A DNA stretch of 64,000 nucleotides from Anaerolineae bacterium (GTDB lineage Bacteria; Chloroflexota; Anaerolineae; Promineifilales; Promineifilaceae). Made by a program: the position numbers and the translations under genes. The notes beneath the pieces were generated by a model. That model was not told the DNA's origin. It saw only the letters and a program-made list of their open reading frames with translations, and ran no database searches. Below are positions 25,813 through 35,082 of the stretch, one piece after another (positions within the stretch are counted from its first letter, which is position 1; every line of letters starts with the position of its first letter). The DNA is taken from positions 25,588-89,587 of the forward strand of contig JAHDWK010000029.1 in NCBI GenBank assembly GCA_023382655.1. The letters run 5' to 3'.

Positions 25813-26670
25813 ATGTTTGCTCAGGCCTCTACTGATTATGCTCTTGTAGAAAAAGCGATTCATTACCTGGAAGAAAATTACCAGAATCAGCCCGCACTGG
25901 CGGATATCGCCGCCCATGTGGGGCTGAGTGAATATCATTTCCAACGACTGTTCAGCCGGTGGGCGGGCATCAGCCCCAAACGTTTTGGGCAATACCTGAC
26001 GATGCAGCATGCCAAACAAGTGTTGGCTGAATCGCAGAATATATTGGAAGCGGCGTTTGCCACCGGCCTTTCCGGGCCGGGTCGTCTGCATGACCTGTTT
26101 GTAACGCACGAAGCGGTAACGCCGGGTGAATACAAGGCCAGAGGCGCTGGCCTAACCATTCGGTATGGATTTCATCCCACGCCCTTTGGTGAGGCGCTGC
26201 TGGCGGAAACGGAACGGGGTATCTGTGGTCTGTCCTTTGTGACGGGCGGTTTACCGGGCAACGGCCGTGCCGCTGCTTATGCTGATCTGGCCCATGCCTG
26301 GCCTCAAGCGATGTTGGTGGAAGATGAAGGGGGCACACAAACGGCCGTCACCCAAATCTTCTCCCCCGCCGACCGGCAAGCACCCTTACCTCTCTATCTG
26401 AAGGGGACTAACTTCCAGATTCAGGTGTGGATGGCGCTACTGCGGGTGCCAACGGGCGCGTTGGTGACATATGGCACACTGGCGCGAGCGGCGGGGCAGG
26501 ATAAAGCAGTGCGGGCGGTGGGCACGGCCGTGGGCCACAATCCCATTGCCTATCTTATTCCCTGCCACCGCGTCATCCAAAAAAGCGGCAACCTGGGCGG
26601 CTATCATTGGGGCGCTACCCGCAAAAAGGCCCTCATTGGTTGGGAAGCGGCGCATGGGGTGATGGTGTGA
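25813..26670 (+). CDS. AraC-type regulator fused to O6-alkylguanine-DNA alkyltransferase (Ada-like)
   Basis: The protein repairs O6-methylguanine in DNA by moving the alkyl group to its own cysteine and may act as a transcription factor. An AraC helix-turn-helix (about 1-105) contains LADIAAHVGLSEYHFQRLFSRW. The alkyltransferase domain (about 115-285) ends with VWMALLRVPTGALVTYG and the active-site motif PCHRVIQKSG. The zinc-binding Ada N-terminal domain that accepts methyl groups from phosphotriesters is missing. GGAGG before 25813 fixes the start. Confidence 0.92.
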   Translation: MFAQASTDYALVEKAIHYLEENYQNQPALADIAAHVGLSEYHFQRLFSRWAGISPKRFGQYLTMQHAKQVLAESQNILEAAFATGLSGPGRLHDLFVTHEAVTPGEYKARGAGLTIRYGFHPTPFGEALLAETERGICGLSFVTGGLPGNGRAAAYADLAHAWPQAMLVEDEGGTQTAVTQIFSPADRQAPLPLYLKGTNFQIQVWMALLRVPTGALVTYGTLARAAGQDKAVRAVGTAVGHNPIAYLIPCHRVIQKSGNLGGYHWGATRKKALIGWEAAHGVMV

Positions 26671-26779
26671 GCAGCTTCCACGGGCGGGCATAGTCGGCCA
26701 GGGTGCCCGCCCATTCGGCTAGATTCAACGGCTCATCAATGGTCGTTTCATTGCCCGCATATTCCAGATGGTTCATCAT
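26633..26779 (-). CDS. Possible small protein, unrecognised
   Basis: A 48-residue frame starts MMNHLEYAGNETTIDEPLN and overlaps the end of the convergent Ada-like gene by 38 bases. AAGGGAA lies upstream of the double ATG. I recognise no family. It could be chance or the remnant of a longer gene. The rest of the gap to 26879 shows nothing else. Confidence 0.3.
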   Translation of the reverse strand: MMNHLEYAGNETTIDEPLNLAEWAGTLADYARPWKLLTPSPHAPLPNQ

Positions 26780-26879
26780 CAGTTCCCTTTTTGATTTGAA
26801 ATGAGACGAGTCCAGTGTACAGGGAACACTCCGCTGCGGCGAGGTCTTTCCTGGAATGGAGCCGTATCGCCCTACCGCC

Positions 26880-28427
26880 CTACCGATTCCGTGGTGGTCG
26901 CCTGTCCACCTGTAGTTTCGGTGTTGCCTCACGGCGAACATCTGACGCGTCCGGGCGATGCGGTGAAAGTTTTTCTTCGATCCAGGCAACTACCCGTGCC
27001 ACGACCACCACGGGAAACAACAGGACGCGGGCAGCTACCATCAATGCCCGCGGCCACACCGGCGGCACTTGCACAACCGGCAGCGATTTGGTCTCTCCGT
27101 GGTCGCCGAGAATTTGACGCGCGGCCTCCAGGGCAGAAGAAACAGCACCTTCCATACAGGCCAAATCGATAGGGTTTTTTACAAAATCTCCCGCCAGATA
27201 GAGGTTTCTGATCTTCGATCTTGACGCTGGTCTGTTGGGCCAGGCTCCGATGGTGTTGATGAACAGGGGCACATCAATGTTGGAATTCAATTCGCAATTT
27301 TCAATGTCGGCTGGCTCAAATGGAAGGTACTCACGGATCTCTTCCAGCAGTAGTTTTTTCGCCCCTTCCTCGCTGACCGCAGTCAACGGGCCGTAATTAC
27401 TTGATATGAACGAAAGCTGGGGTTTGCCATCCAGTTCTTTCCAGAAGCGCCCGACATCGATGAGCGAAAGTGCATAGTGGCTTCCGTGAAAAAACACGTG
27501 TTCCCGGGGCAAGTCCGGCAGCTCCCGCCGCAGACGAAGGTGCAAGGCGGCCATCGGTTGCGCTTCGAGAAAATGCATATTGCCGAGCGCAGGATCTACT
27601 TGGTACAGGCCGTCATGAAGCCAGGTCCGCGTTACCTCAAAGGGAGTACAAAGGGCATATACATCGCCAGACACCTTGGTTCCGTCTTGCAGTGTAACGG
27701 CAGCGACGGTGTCGTCGTGCATCACCACACTCTTTACTTCGGCGCCATATCGAATTTCAACCCCCAATGTGATAAGCTCACGCACCTGCGGATCGATGAA
27801 AACGGTTTGCAGATCTCCGGGTAGTATGGAGAGAAATGGAGTGGCCTGCCGCATCCAATAGCTGGCGATCCGTTTGGCGGTCATGGCGCTGAGGTCATAA
27901 ACGGGAATAGCTGAGGCCTTGAGTACGTTTTCCTGGCCCATCTCGGCCACCGACTCGCTCGTAAACCATTTGCCGCGAATCAGGCCGATCTGGCTCACGC
28001 GGTCCAGGAAGCTCTTATCAGAAAGCGGCCGACTGATCATGTCCAGCACGGAGTAAAAATAGAGGATATTGTGGTACCAGGGCAAGAGACCATGAAAGGT
28101 GTTGTGCCACACGGCGGAGAGGTTGGAAGCCCCACGCATGGTGATCGTTCGCGGATACGACCCAGGCAGAAGGAAATGGTAGCGATCGAAATCAATAAGC
28201 TGAACACCGATACGCTTCACAATGTCCCGGACGTTAGGATACCACTGGGGGAAGACATGATAACCATGTTCCACCAGGTTTCCGTTTTTAATGTCAGAGC
28301 CGGCCTTTCCTCCCAGACGCTGGGAACGTTCGAGCAGAATGACACGCCAGCCGCGAAGTGCCAGTTCACGGGCAACAACCATGCCGGCGAGGCCGCCACC
28401 GACGACGATGGCCGAGAGGTGGCTCAT
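26880..28427 (-). CDS. FAD-dependent oxidoreductase of the phytoene desaturase/hydroxysqualene dehydroxylase type
   Basis: The 515-residue product starts at the FAD-binding motif SAIVVGGGLAGMVVARELALRGW, followed by LLERSQRLGGKAGS. Near the C-terminus NLYLAGDFVKNP and MEGAVSSALEAAR complete the flavin site. The family includes carotenoid desaturases and amine oxidases; the substrate is not clear. A hydrophobic stretch near residue 470 could attach it to the membrane. The ATG at 28427 was chosen because the dinucleotide fold begins there. The gene contains no ACGGCCGT copy, unlike most neighbours, which may mean recent transfer. Confidence 0.85.
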   Translation of the reverse strand: MSHLSAIVVGGGLAGMVVARELALRGWRVILLERSQRLGGKAGSDIKNGNLVEHGYHVFPQWYPNVRDIVKRIGVQLIDFDRYHFLLPGSYPRTITMRGASNLSAVWHNTFHGLLPWYHNILYFYSVLDMISRPLSDKSFLDRVSQIGLIRGKWFTSESVAEMGQENVLKASAIPVYDLSAMTAKRIASYWMRQATPFLSILPGDLQTVFIDPQVRELITLGVEIRYGAEVKSVVMHDDTVAAVTLQDGTKVSGDVYALCTPFEVTRTWLHDGLYQVDPALGNMHFLEAQPMAALHLRLRRELPDLPREHVFFHGSHYALSLIDVGRFWKELDGKPQLSFISSNYGPLTAVSEEGAKKLLLEEIREYLPFEPADIENCELNSNIDVPLFINTIGAWPNRPASRSKIRNLYLAGDFVKNPIDLACMEGAVSSALEAARQILGDHGETKSLPVVQVPPVWPRALMVAARVLLFPVVVVARVVAWIEEKLSPHRPDASDVRREATPKLQVDRRPPRNR

Positions 28428-28729
28428 ATTGATCGCTTGTTCATCCCTACCGGATTGAGAATAAGTTTTCTGTATAATCATTGTTTTATAAGGGTCGCTT
28501 TTGGGAAGTCGTTTGTAAATATATTGTTCTCAGTCTACGTTATAGAGAGGATGGAAGTCACCTATCAAAAGAATGGAATCGGCCAGAATGTTTGCTTGCG
28601 TTGGAAAAGGCTCAAGTTCACTACATGGGGAGGTACCCTAAGTTGGAGTAGAATTAGGCCGGACACGGCCGTGAACGGGTTACCATTCCGTAGCTGTCCA
28701 TCATGGCTATTCTGGCTTGTGGAGTGATC

Positions 28730-30646
28730 ATGCGTATCAGGTTGGCTTCCTTACTCAAACCGCCACAATTTGCTGAGGCTGAGAAAAATCGGCTGGCCGG
28801 TATTTTGCATGGTATTTTGCTGATACTTCTGACAATGTCCATCATCACCGTTCCACTGGGTTTTATTTTCCATCGCCACAGACTCGCAGCTACGCTGCTG
28901 GTAGGCGCTCTCTTTTTATTTCTGGCAGTCTGGTTGCTGCGCCAGGGGCGCATTGACCTGGCTGCTCTCATCACGTTAGCAGTGTTAATGGCGGGGGCAA
29001 CCTACCTGGCTTATACACGACAGGGGATTTTTGACCGTGCTTTGTTAATCTTTCCCATTATTCTGATCATTGCCAGTTTGATTTCAGAACGGCGGTTTTT
29101 TGTGCTGATCATGGTTCTCTGTATGGCGGTGCCGGGATTATTGGTGTGGGCAGAATTAAGTGGAAGGATCAGCAGACAATTCATTAAGGATGTTTCACCG
29201 TTTGATTTTGTGGCTGTGGCGACCATTTTTCTGGTCACGGCCGCTCTCATGCGTATTCTGATCGGTAGCTGGCAACAAAGCCTGGCCCTGGTGCGCCAAA
29301 ACGAGGGCGCCCTTACTGAAAGCAACCGGCAGTTAGAGATGCAAAAGCAGGCTTTGCAAAAAAGCGAAGAAGATGCCCGCCAATTCCAGGAGAAACTCCA
29401 GGCCCTGCATGAAGTCAGTATCTCGTTGGGTCAGATTGAGACAATGGACGAGTTGTATTATCAGGCTGTGCAACAAGGGCTGGCCCGTTTAGGGTTTGAG
29501 CGGCTGGGCCTTTTGCTGTTAGATTCTGACACCAATGAGATGGTGGGCACTTTTGGTACAGATGAAAACGGGCAGGTAGTAGACGAACGTACTTACCGCA
29601 GGCCGCTTTCGCCTGAATCCTCGCTTTGGGCACTGTTGAAGGAACAGAAACGCATTAATGTCCTCGAAGATGTGGAGCTGTATCTGGCTGGAGAGCGCGT
29701 AGGCAAGGGGTGGCGGGCCACAAGCGCTTTGTGGGATGGACAGGCCGGTATTGGCTGGTTGGCGGCCGATAATCTGCTAACTGGTGGACGGCCGAAAACA
29801 TTTCAGGCTGAGGTACTGTATTTGTATAGCACGACGCTGGGCAGCCTGATTAGCCGTAAACGGGCAGAGATAGCGTTGAAACAAAACGAGGCGGCTATTC
29901 GGGCCTATGCGCGGGAGCTGGAAAGAAGCAATGATGAATTACAACAGTTTGCCTATATTTCATCCCATGATTTGCAGGAGCCACTGCGCAAAATACAAGC
30001 GTTTGGCGATAGATTGCAGCAGCGATACGCCGATGAATTGGATGAACGTGGTCTGGATTATTTGCGCCGGATGCAAGATGCGGCCGACCGTATGCAGACA
30101 TTGATTCACGACTTGCTCTTATTATCGCGGGTGGGCACACATACACAGCCGTTTGCCCCGGTAGATTTGAACTTGATCCTTACCTATGTGTTGGCTGACC
30201 TGGAAGCACGCATCGAAGAAGCAGAGGCTCAAGTGCAAATGGCCGAACTGCCGGTGATTGAAGCTGATGAGACGCAGATGCGCCAGTTATTCCAGAACTT
30301 GCTCAGCAACGCTTTGAAGTTTCGCCACCCACAAACGCCGGTGGTTATTACCATTACCTGTGAAGTCATCGCCGAGGCTCTGGTTGGTCGTGATTATTGT
30401 CGGCTGGCGGTGCAAGATAATGGGATTGGGTTCGATGAAAAGTACAGTGAGCGTATTTTTGGCATGTTTCAAAGGTTGCACGGCCGTAACGAATACGAAG
30501 GCACCGGCGTGGGGTTGGCTATCTGTCGGCGCATTGTGGAAAGACATCACGGCCGTATCACCGCCCAAAGCAGCCCCGGACAGGGCAGTACATTTATCGT
30601 GACCTTACCCCGACAACAGTCTAAGCTAAACGGTGAGTCAATATAG
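28730..30646 (+). CDS. Membrane sensor histidine kinase with GAF domain
   Basis: About five or six membrane segments cover residues 25-190, then a coiled coil (about 200-235) and a GAF-type sensor domain (about 240-385). The HisKA domain has the phosphorylated His in AYISSHDLQEPLRKIQAF, a phytochrome-kinase-like H-box. The ATPase domain has NLLSNALKF, DNGIGFDEKY and GTGVGLAICRRIVE. It should phosphorylate a response regulator that is not adjacent. GGAG stands before the ATG at 28730. The 300-base gap 28428-28729 holds one ACGGCCGT and no clear promoter I can support. Confidence 0.9.
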   Translation: MRIRLASLLKPPQFAEAEKNRLAGILHGILLILLTMSIITVPLGFIFHRHRLAATLLVGALFLFLAVWLLRQGRIDLAALITLAVLMAGATYLAYTRQGIFDRALLIFPIILIIASLISERRFFVLIMVLCMAVPGLLVWAELSGRISRQFIKDVSPFDFVAVATIFLVTAALMRILIGSWQQSLALVRQNEGALTESNRQLEMQKQALQKSEEDARQFQEKLQALHEVSISLGQIETMDELYYQAVQQGLARLGFERLGLLLLDSDTNEMVGTFGTDENGQVVDERTYRRPLSPESSLWALLKEQKRINVLEDVELYLAGERVGKGWRATSALWDGQAGIGWLAADNLLTGGRPKTFQAEVLYLYSTTLGSLISRKRAEIALKQNEAAIRAYARELERSNDELQQFAYISSHDLQEPLRKIQAFGDRLQQRYADELDERGLDYLRRMQDAADRMQTLIHDLLLLSRVGTHTQPFAPVDLNLILTYVLADLEARIEEAEAQVQMAELPVIEADETQMRQLFQNLLSNALKFRHPQTPVVITITCEVIAEALVGRDYCRLAVQDNGIGFDEKYSERIFGMFQRLHGRNEYEGTGVGLAICRRIVERHHGRITAQSSPGQGSTFIVTLPRQQSKLNGESI

Positions 30647-30674
30647 TTACGCATGCTTAATGGATAGAAACAAC

Positions 30675-31286
30675 ATGGAAGAAACAACAAAAACACCCCG
30701 TGATCTCGAGGCCACCAAATCGCGCATTCTGGATGCCGCGCTGGATGTATTTGCCAGCAAGGGGTATCACGATACCCGGTTGGACGAAATTGTGGAGGAA
30801 GCGCATACTTCCCAAGGTGCTATTTATTTCCATTTTCCCAACAAAGAGCGGTTGTTTCTGGCGTTGGTGGATCAGTTTGCCGATTTGCTAGAACGGCGCG
30901 TGACCGAGGCCATTACTCAGGAAGAAGCGGGCATAGCCCGTGTGCGGGCGGCGCTGGAGACGTGTCTGGATACGTTCGGCCGTTATCGTCGCCCGGCCAA
31001 ACTGCTGCTGGTGCAGGCGGCGGGGTTGGGGGCGGCCTTCGAAAACAAACGTAACGAAATCAATGACCGTTTTGCCCGGCTGATCGAAACCTATTTGCAG
31101 GAAGCCATTGCCGTCGGTGATATTGCCCCGGTGGATACAGAAGTGGTGGCGTATGCCTGGATGGGGGCCATGTATGGTGTGATCATCCGTTGGGTTTACA
31201 CCGGTGAGCCGGAGCCGCCGCGCATCCTGCAAACGCTGCTGCCGGTGTTGCTGCGTAGTGTGGGGTTTGAGGAAAATGGGGAGTAG
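30675..31286 (+). CDS. TetR family transcriptional regulator
   Basis: The N-terminal helix-turn-helix is typical: KSRILDAALDVFASKGYHDTRLDEIVEEAHTSQGAIYFHFPNKERLF. The C-terminal ligand and dimer domain fills the remaining 130 residues. It follows the histidine kinase gene by 28 bases and overlaps the isochorismate synthase start, so the three may be transcribed together. ATG at 30660 is also possible; neither start has a strong binding site. The ligand is unknown. Confidence 0.9.
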   Translation: MEETTKTPRDLEATKSRILDAALDVFASKGYHDTRLDEIVEEAHTSQGAIYFHFPNKERLFLALVDQFADLLERRVTEAITQEEAGIARVRAALETCLDTFGRYRRPAKLLLVQAAGLGAAFENKRNEINDRFARLIETYLQEAIAVGDIAPVDTEVVAYAWMGAMYGVIIRWVYTGEPEPPRILQTLLPVLLRSVGFEENGE

Positions 31287-32688
31287 TGATTGGCGATTGG
31301 GCGATTGGGAGATTGAGAGTTTGGAGAATGAACCGCCAATCTCTGATCACCGATCTCGGCTTATCAGCGTCACCATAGCTGCGCCGGGGGTGACGGCGGT
31401 GGCGTTTTTAAGCCAGGCGCGGGGGCGGGAACGCTTTTTCTGGCAGGCAGCGCATGATGAGGCGGCGTTGGCCGGGTTTGGCGTGGCGGCTGATTTGCGC
31501 GCCTGGGGGATGGAGCGGTTTCACTCTATTGAACAGCAGGCAAAAATGCTTTTTCACGGCGCAATGATTGAGGATGGTGGCCAACCACTGGCTGCCCCCC
31601 GGCTGTTTGGCGGGTTTGCCTTTGCCGATGATTTTGTGCCAGATAATACCTGGGCCTTTTTTCACCCGGCGCACTTTGTTTTGCCCCATTATCAACTGGC
31701 GCAGGTGAGTGGTGAAAGCTGGTTAACGATCAATGCGGTGATCACGGCCGAAGATGATGTGGGCGAAGTGCAGGCGTCGCTGCGTGAGGCTTTGCAGGCC
31801 CGGCTGGCGCTGCTGCAACAGCCGCCGCCGGCGCCGCCGCCGGCAGTTGCGTTGCAGCAGATGGATTATCCCATGCCGTATCATGTTTGGGAACAGATGA
31901 TTGAGCGGGCTACGGCCGTCATGCGCGCCGGTACATTCAACAAAGTGGTGTTATCACGGGTGTGTGAGTTGCGTTTTGATGGACCGGTGGATGTGGCCGG
32001 GGCGCTGACGTATCTGAACCAGACCTACCCCGATTGTTATCGCTTTTTGTTTGAACCCCGGCCTTACCACGCCTTTTATGGGGCCACGCCGGAGTTGTTG
32101 GTGCAGGTAAACGGCCGTGACCTGCACACCATGTCTCTGGCCGGTTCCATCCGCCGGGGACAAACTGTTGCCGAAGATGAGGAGCTGGCCCAAGAACTGC
32201 TAACCAGCCAGAAAGATTTGTATGAACATGCGGTGGTCGCCGATTCTATGCGGCGGCGGTTAGCGCCGGTGGTATCGGCAATCGAGATGCCCGACCAGCC
32301 GGACGTGCTGCGGTTGGGGTACATTCAGCATTTGTTTACGCCGGTGTACGGCCGTTTGCCCAAACCAACCGGCGTCCTACCGCTGGTGGAAATTTTGCAT
32401 CCCACCCCCGCTTTGGGCGGTACCCCCCGCCAGTTGGCGCTGCCCTACATCACCCAGGCCGAACCGGTGCCGCGTGGCTGGTATGCCGCCCCGGTGGGCT
32501 GGCTGGATCACCATCTGGATGGCGCGTTTGCCGTGGGCATTCGTTCCGCCATCGCCCAGGATCGGCGCGTCTGGCTGCACGCCGGCGCCGGTATTGTCGC
32601 CAATTCACAGCCGCAAAAAGAGTGGGACGAAACAGCCTTAAAGTTCCGCCCCATGCTGAATGCGTTGGGCATTGCCCAATCTGCCTGA
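31276..32688 (+). CDS. menF: Isochorismate synthase
   Basis: MenF turns chorismate into isochorismate for menaquinone or siderophore synthesis. The 470-residue product has the chorismate-binding core in its C-terminal half: FNKVVLSRVCEL, GATPELLVQVNGRDLHTMSLAGSIRRG, KDLYEHAVVADSMRRRL, HPTPALGGTPRQLA and AGAGIVANSQPQKEWDETALK. The gene starts inside the tetR end (ATG 31276). Residues 4-29 are encoded by a word-repeat element, so the native start may have been displaced; the family sequence begins around residue 30. No other men genes are in the window. Confidence 0.9.
   Translation: MGSSDWRLGDWEIESLENEPPISDHRSRLISVTIAAPGVTAVAFLSQARGRERFFWQAAHDEAALAGFGVAADLRAWGMERFHSIEQQAKMLFHGAMIEDGGQPLAAPRLFGGFAFADDFVPDNTWAFFHPAHFVLPHYQLAQVSGESWLTINAVITAEDDVGEVQASLREALQARLALLQQPPPAPPPAVALQQMDYPMPYHVWEQMIERATAVMRAGTFNKVVLSRVCELRFDGPVDVAGALTYLNQTYPDCYRFLFEPRPYHAFYGATPELLVQVNGRDLHTMSLAGSIRRGQTVAEDEELAQELLTSQKDLYEHAVVADSMRRRLAPVVSAIEMPDQPDVLRLGYIQHLFTPVYGRLPKPTGVLPLVEILHPTPALGGTPRQLALPYITQAEPVPRGWYAAPVGWLDHHLDGAFAVGIRSAIAQDRRVWLHAGAGIVANSQPQKEWDETALKFRPMLNALGIAQSA
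31287..31361. repeat. GGCGATT/GGGAGATT word element at the start of menF
   Basis: Tandem words GATTGGCGATTGGGCGATTG and GGGAGATTG are followed by complements CCGCCAATCTC and CGATCTC. It begins one base after the tetR stop and is translated as the N-terminus of the isochorismate synthase frame. The pairing is less regular than in other copies. Confidence 0.65.
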
Positions 32689-32710
32689 CTCCGTTACCAT
32701 CCTGTCAGGA

Positions 32711-32744
32711 AGACCCCAAGGTTTTTTGAAAACCCTGAGGGTCT
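32711..32744 (+). terminator. Imperfect hairpin after menF, terminator-like
   Basis: The sequence AGACCCCAAGG...CCTGAGGGTCT forms an imperfect 15-16 bp stem with a T-rich loop, but no T-run follows. It lies between the menF stop and the small membrane protein gene. Confidence 0.4.
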
Positions 32745-32766
32745 ATATCGGCAAAAGGAGATAAAC

Positions 32767-33057
32767 ATGTGCTGTTTAGTGACGATCCTGGTGTTTTTAG
32801 GCCCCCGCTTTGCCCTTGTCGCCTGGTATTTCATGGACCCTGCCCGCTTTAATGCCGCCATCAACTCTTTGCTGCTGTCCTGCTGCGGATTCTTCCTCTT
32901 GCCCTGGACAATGCTGGCTTATCTGGCCGTCTGGTCGGCCGAGATAGGGGTAACTGGGTTTGGCTGGGTCATTGTCGCCTTTGGCTTCTTCATAGACATC
33001 AGCGCCTATTCCGGCGGTGGGTATAGCAACCGCGAGCGGATTCGCACTTACTATTGA
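32767..33057 (+). CDS. Small membrane protein of unknown function
   Basis: The 96-residue product has two or three hydrophobic segments (about 3-22, 30-55 and 63-80) and a short polar tail with SGGGYSNRERIR. The family is not recognised, though the layout resembles small predicted inner-membrane proteins. AAAGGAG lies nine bases before the ATG. A perfect terminator-type hairpin follows. Confidence 0.75.
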   Translation: MCCLVTILVFLGPRFALVAWYFMDPARFNAAINSLLLSCCGFFLLPWTMLAYLAVWSAEIGVTGFGWVIVAFGFFIDISAYSGGGYSNRERIRTYY

Positions 33058-33063
33058 AATTCC

Positions 33064-33096
33064 AGACCTGACAGGTTTCACAAACCTGTCAGGTCT
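33064..33096. terminator. Perfect 15-bp hairpin between convergent genes
   Basis: Arms AGACCTGACAGGTTT (33064-33078) and its exact complement (33082-33096) enclose three bases. It lies between the convergent small membrane protein and acyl-CoA dehydrogenase genes, so it probably stops transcription both ways. The stem shares GACCTGACAGGT with the hairpin at 8360-8393. Confidence 0.7.
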
Positions 33097-33099
33097 CCA

Positions 33100-34290
33100 T
33101 TACCGATAACGTTGCAAAATGCGGCGGGCCACCGACCATTTATGCACTTCATCCGGCCCATCATAAATGCGGGCCGCCCGTTCGTGGCGATACCACCAGG
33201 CGATGGGTGTATCATCCGTCATGCCCAGGCCGCCATGCACTTGCAGGGCGCGGTCTAACACCTCTTGCAGCACCCCGGCCACGTGAAACTTAATCAACGA
33301 AATGTCATCACGGACAGCATATTGGCCGTGTTTGTCAATTTTCTGCGCCGTGTCCATGACCATGAGCGTGGCCGCGTTGAGCGCCGCCCGGCTTTCGGCA
33401 ATCCAGCCCTGGATCGTGCCCTGATCGGCCAGGGTGCGGCCTGGCGCAATCTGGCGGCGGACAGCGTAGGCACACAGCAGGTCAAAGGCGCGTTCAGCAA
33501 TGCCCAACCAGCGCATACAATGGTGAATGCGGCCCGGCCCTAACCGTTCCTGGGCAATGGCAAAACCGGCCCCTTCCGCGCCTAACAGGTTGCTCAGGGG
33601 CACGTGCACTTCGTGGTAACGCACTTCGGCATGGCTGGCCCAACCGCTGCCCGCTTCGCCCATGACGGAGATATTGCGCACCAGTTCAAAACCGGGCGTA
33701 TCCAGGGGGACGATGATCTGGCTGGCGCGCAGGTGTTTGTTGTCGGCGTGGGGGTTGGTGATGGCCATCACCACGGCAAAGGCCGCCCCGTCAGCAGAGG
33801 ACGTGAACCATTTGTGGCCGTCAATGATGTAGCTATCGCCTTCACGCACGGCCGTTGTGCCCATCATCACCGGGTTAGAGCCGGCATATTCTGGCTCCGT
33901 CATCGAAAAGCAGCTACGGATTTCGCCACGTAGCAAAGGCATCAGGTAGTGTTCTTTTTGTTCGGCCGTGCCGTGTTCGATCAGGATTTCCATGTTACCG
34001 GCGTCGGGGGCCTGACAGTTAAAGGTGTAATGACCGATGGGGGTGCGCCCCAACTCCCGGCTGACCAGCCCATGTTCAAAAAGGGTCAGCCCCAGGCCGC
34101 CGTACTCCTTCGGAATTTGCGGCAGCCACAGCCCCAACTTTTGCACCTGCTGTCGTTTTTCGGCCAGCACCGGTTCCAGCGTGGTGAATTCTTTGCCCAG
34201 AAAATCGGTTTCTAAGGGGATCAGCTCTTCATCCACAAAGCGGCGGATCGTGTGCAATGTTTTTTGCATTTCAGGGGAAACTTCAAACAT
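33100..34290 (-). CDS. Acyl-CoA dehydrogenase
   Basis: This FAD enzyme oxidises acyl-CoA esters at the alpha-beta bond. The 396-residue product is normal in length and has WLPQIPKEYGGLGLT, the CFSMTEPEYAGSNP motif, HKWFTSSADGAAFAVVMA and QVHGGLGMTDDTPIAWWYRHERAARIYDGPDEVH near the end. The catalytic Glu is probably in that last block, as in the long-chain and ACAD11-like types. GGAG precedes the ATG at 34290. It is followed upstream, on the same strand, by the nucleotidyltransferase gene, only 11 bases away. Confidence 0.93.
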   Translation of the reverse strand: MFEVSPEMQKTLHTIRRFVDEELIPLETDFLGKEFTTLEPVLAEKRQQVQKLGLWLPQIPKEYGGLGLTLFEHGLVSRELGRTPIGHYTFNCQAPDAGNMEILIEHGTAEQKEHYLMPLLRGEIRSCFSMTEPEYAGSNPVMMGTTAVREGDSYIIDGHKWFTSSADGAAFAVVMAITNPHADNKHLRASQIIVPLDTPGFELVRNISVMGEAGSGWASHAEVRYHEVHVPLSNLLGAEGAGFAIAQERLGPGRIHHCMRWLGIAERAFDLLCAYAVRRQIAPGRTLADQGTIQGWIAESRAALNAATLMVMDTAQKIDKHGQYAVRDDISLIKFHVAGVLQEVLDRALQVHGGLGMTDDTPIAWWYRHERAARIYDGPDEVHKWSVARRILQRYR

Positions 34291-34301
34291 GGGTAAACTC
34301 C

Positions 34302-35078
34302 TTAATCTCCAATCTCCATCTTCTTTAATTCTTCGCGCGTCAAGTCCACCTGGTATGGTTTGTCCACATCCATACCGGCTTCGGCGTGGGGGTTGAGCAG
34401 CACTTTCACCGGGAAACCGGTAAGACGCTGCGCGGTGGCTTCGATGTCGGTCAGTGTGACCTGGCGGAACAGCAGCTTGAGCAGCATCCGCAGCCCCACG
34501 ATGCGGGCGATTTTCCAGGCGTGTTTGCGGGCATTGGCCGCTGTTTCTAAAAGTTCTTGCGCCCGGCCTAGTTGTATACTGACGATGGCAATATCACCAC
34601 CGGCTACTTCCAGATCTTTGAGTTTGACGTAGGTGCGGGTGGAATGGGGAAAGCGCTCTTCCATCGTTTCCCTGGTGACAAAATTGTAATAAACGCCATA
34701 GTCAAAGGGGCGGCAGGTATCTATCAGGTCGTCAATGATGGCCCCGCTGAGCAGGGGCACATCGCCGGAAGTGCCCAAAACGTGGGTGGTTTGTGGTTTG
34801 TTCCGAATGACCCAATCGAGGCCGGCCGTACCGTTTTTGACCAGGCTGCCGTGGTCGGGCAGGTGAATGACGGGGCGTTTGAAGCTCATGCCCATATCGT
34901 TGCCCAGACCGACCACGATGACATCTTCGATGTATTTGGAATCCTGCACGGCATCCACCACGCGCTCCAGAAGGGTACGGCCGTGCATATCCAACAATGC
35001 TTTTGGTTTTCCCTGGGTATACACATAAATGGGATCGTCTGGCCCTGGCAGTCCGCCAGCAATGATCACGCAGTCCAT
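34302..35078 (-). CDS. Nucleotidyltransferase of the MobA/GlmU-like type
   Basis: The 258-residue product starts with a nucleotide-binding motif (CVIIAGGLPGPDDP), then GKPKALLDMHGRTLLERVVDA and LGTSGDVPLLSGAIIDDLI with a metal-binding Asp. It should transfer a nucleotidyl group, but the substrate is not clear. The last residues MEIGD and the stop come from a short GGAGATT word repeat. It lies between the acyl-CoA dehydrogenase gene and a conserved gene of unknown role, all on the minus strand. Confidence 0.82.
   Translation of the reverse strand: MDCVIIAGGLPGPDDPIYVYTQGKPKALLDMHGRTLLERVVDAVQDSKYIEDVIVVGLGNDMGMSFKRPVIHLPDHGSLVKNGTAGLDWVIRNKPQTTHVLGTSGDVPLLSGAIIDDLIDTCRPFDYGVYYNFVTRETMEERFPHSTRTYVKLKDLEVAGGDIAIVSIQLGRAQELLETAANARKHAWKIARIVGLRMLLKLLFRQVTLTDIEATAQRLTGFPVKVLLNPHAEAGMDVDKPYQVDLTREELKKMEIGD
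34303..34320. repeat. Short GGAGATT word pair forming the end of the nucleotidyltransferase gene
   Basis: Two GGAGATT words (minus strand) encode the last residues Glu-Ile-Gly-Asp and the TAA stop of the gene at 34302-35078. It looks like a single arm of the GGGAGATT family without its partner arm. Confidence 0.5.
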
Positions 35079-35082
35079 ATTT

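Noticed and set aside
26437..26989. Longer minus-strand frame continuing upstream of the 48-residue candidate
   Set aside because: The upstream part is antisense to the FAD oxidoreductase 3' end region and shows no motif. Only the short part after the double ATG has any binding site, and even that is doubtful.
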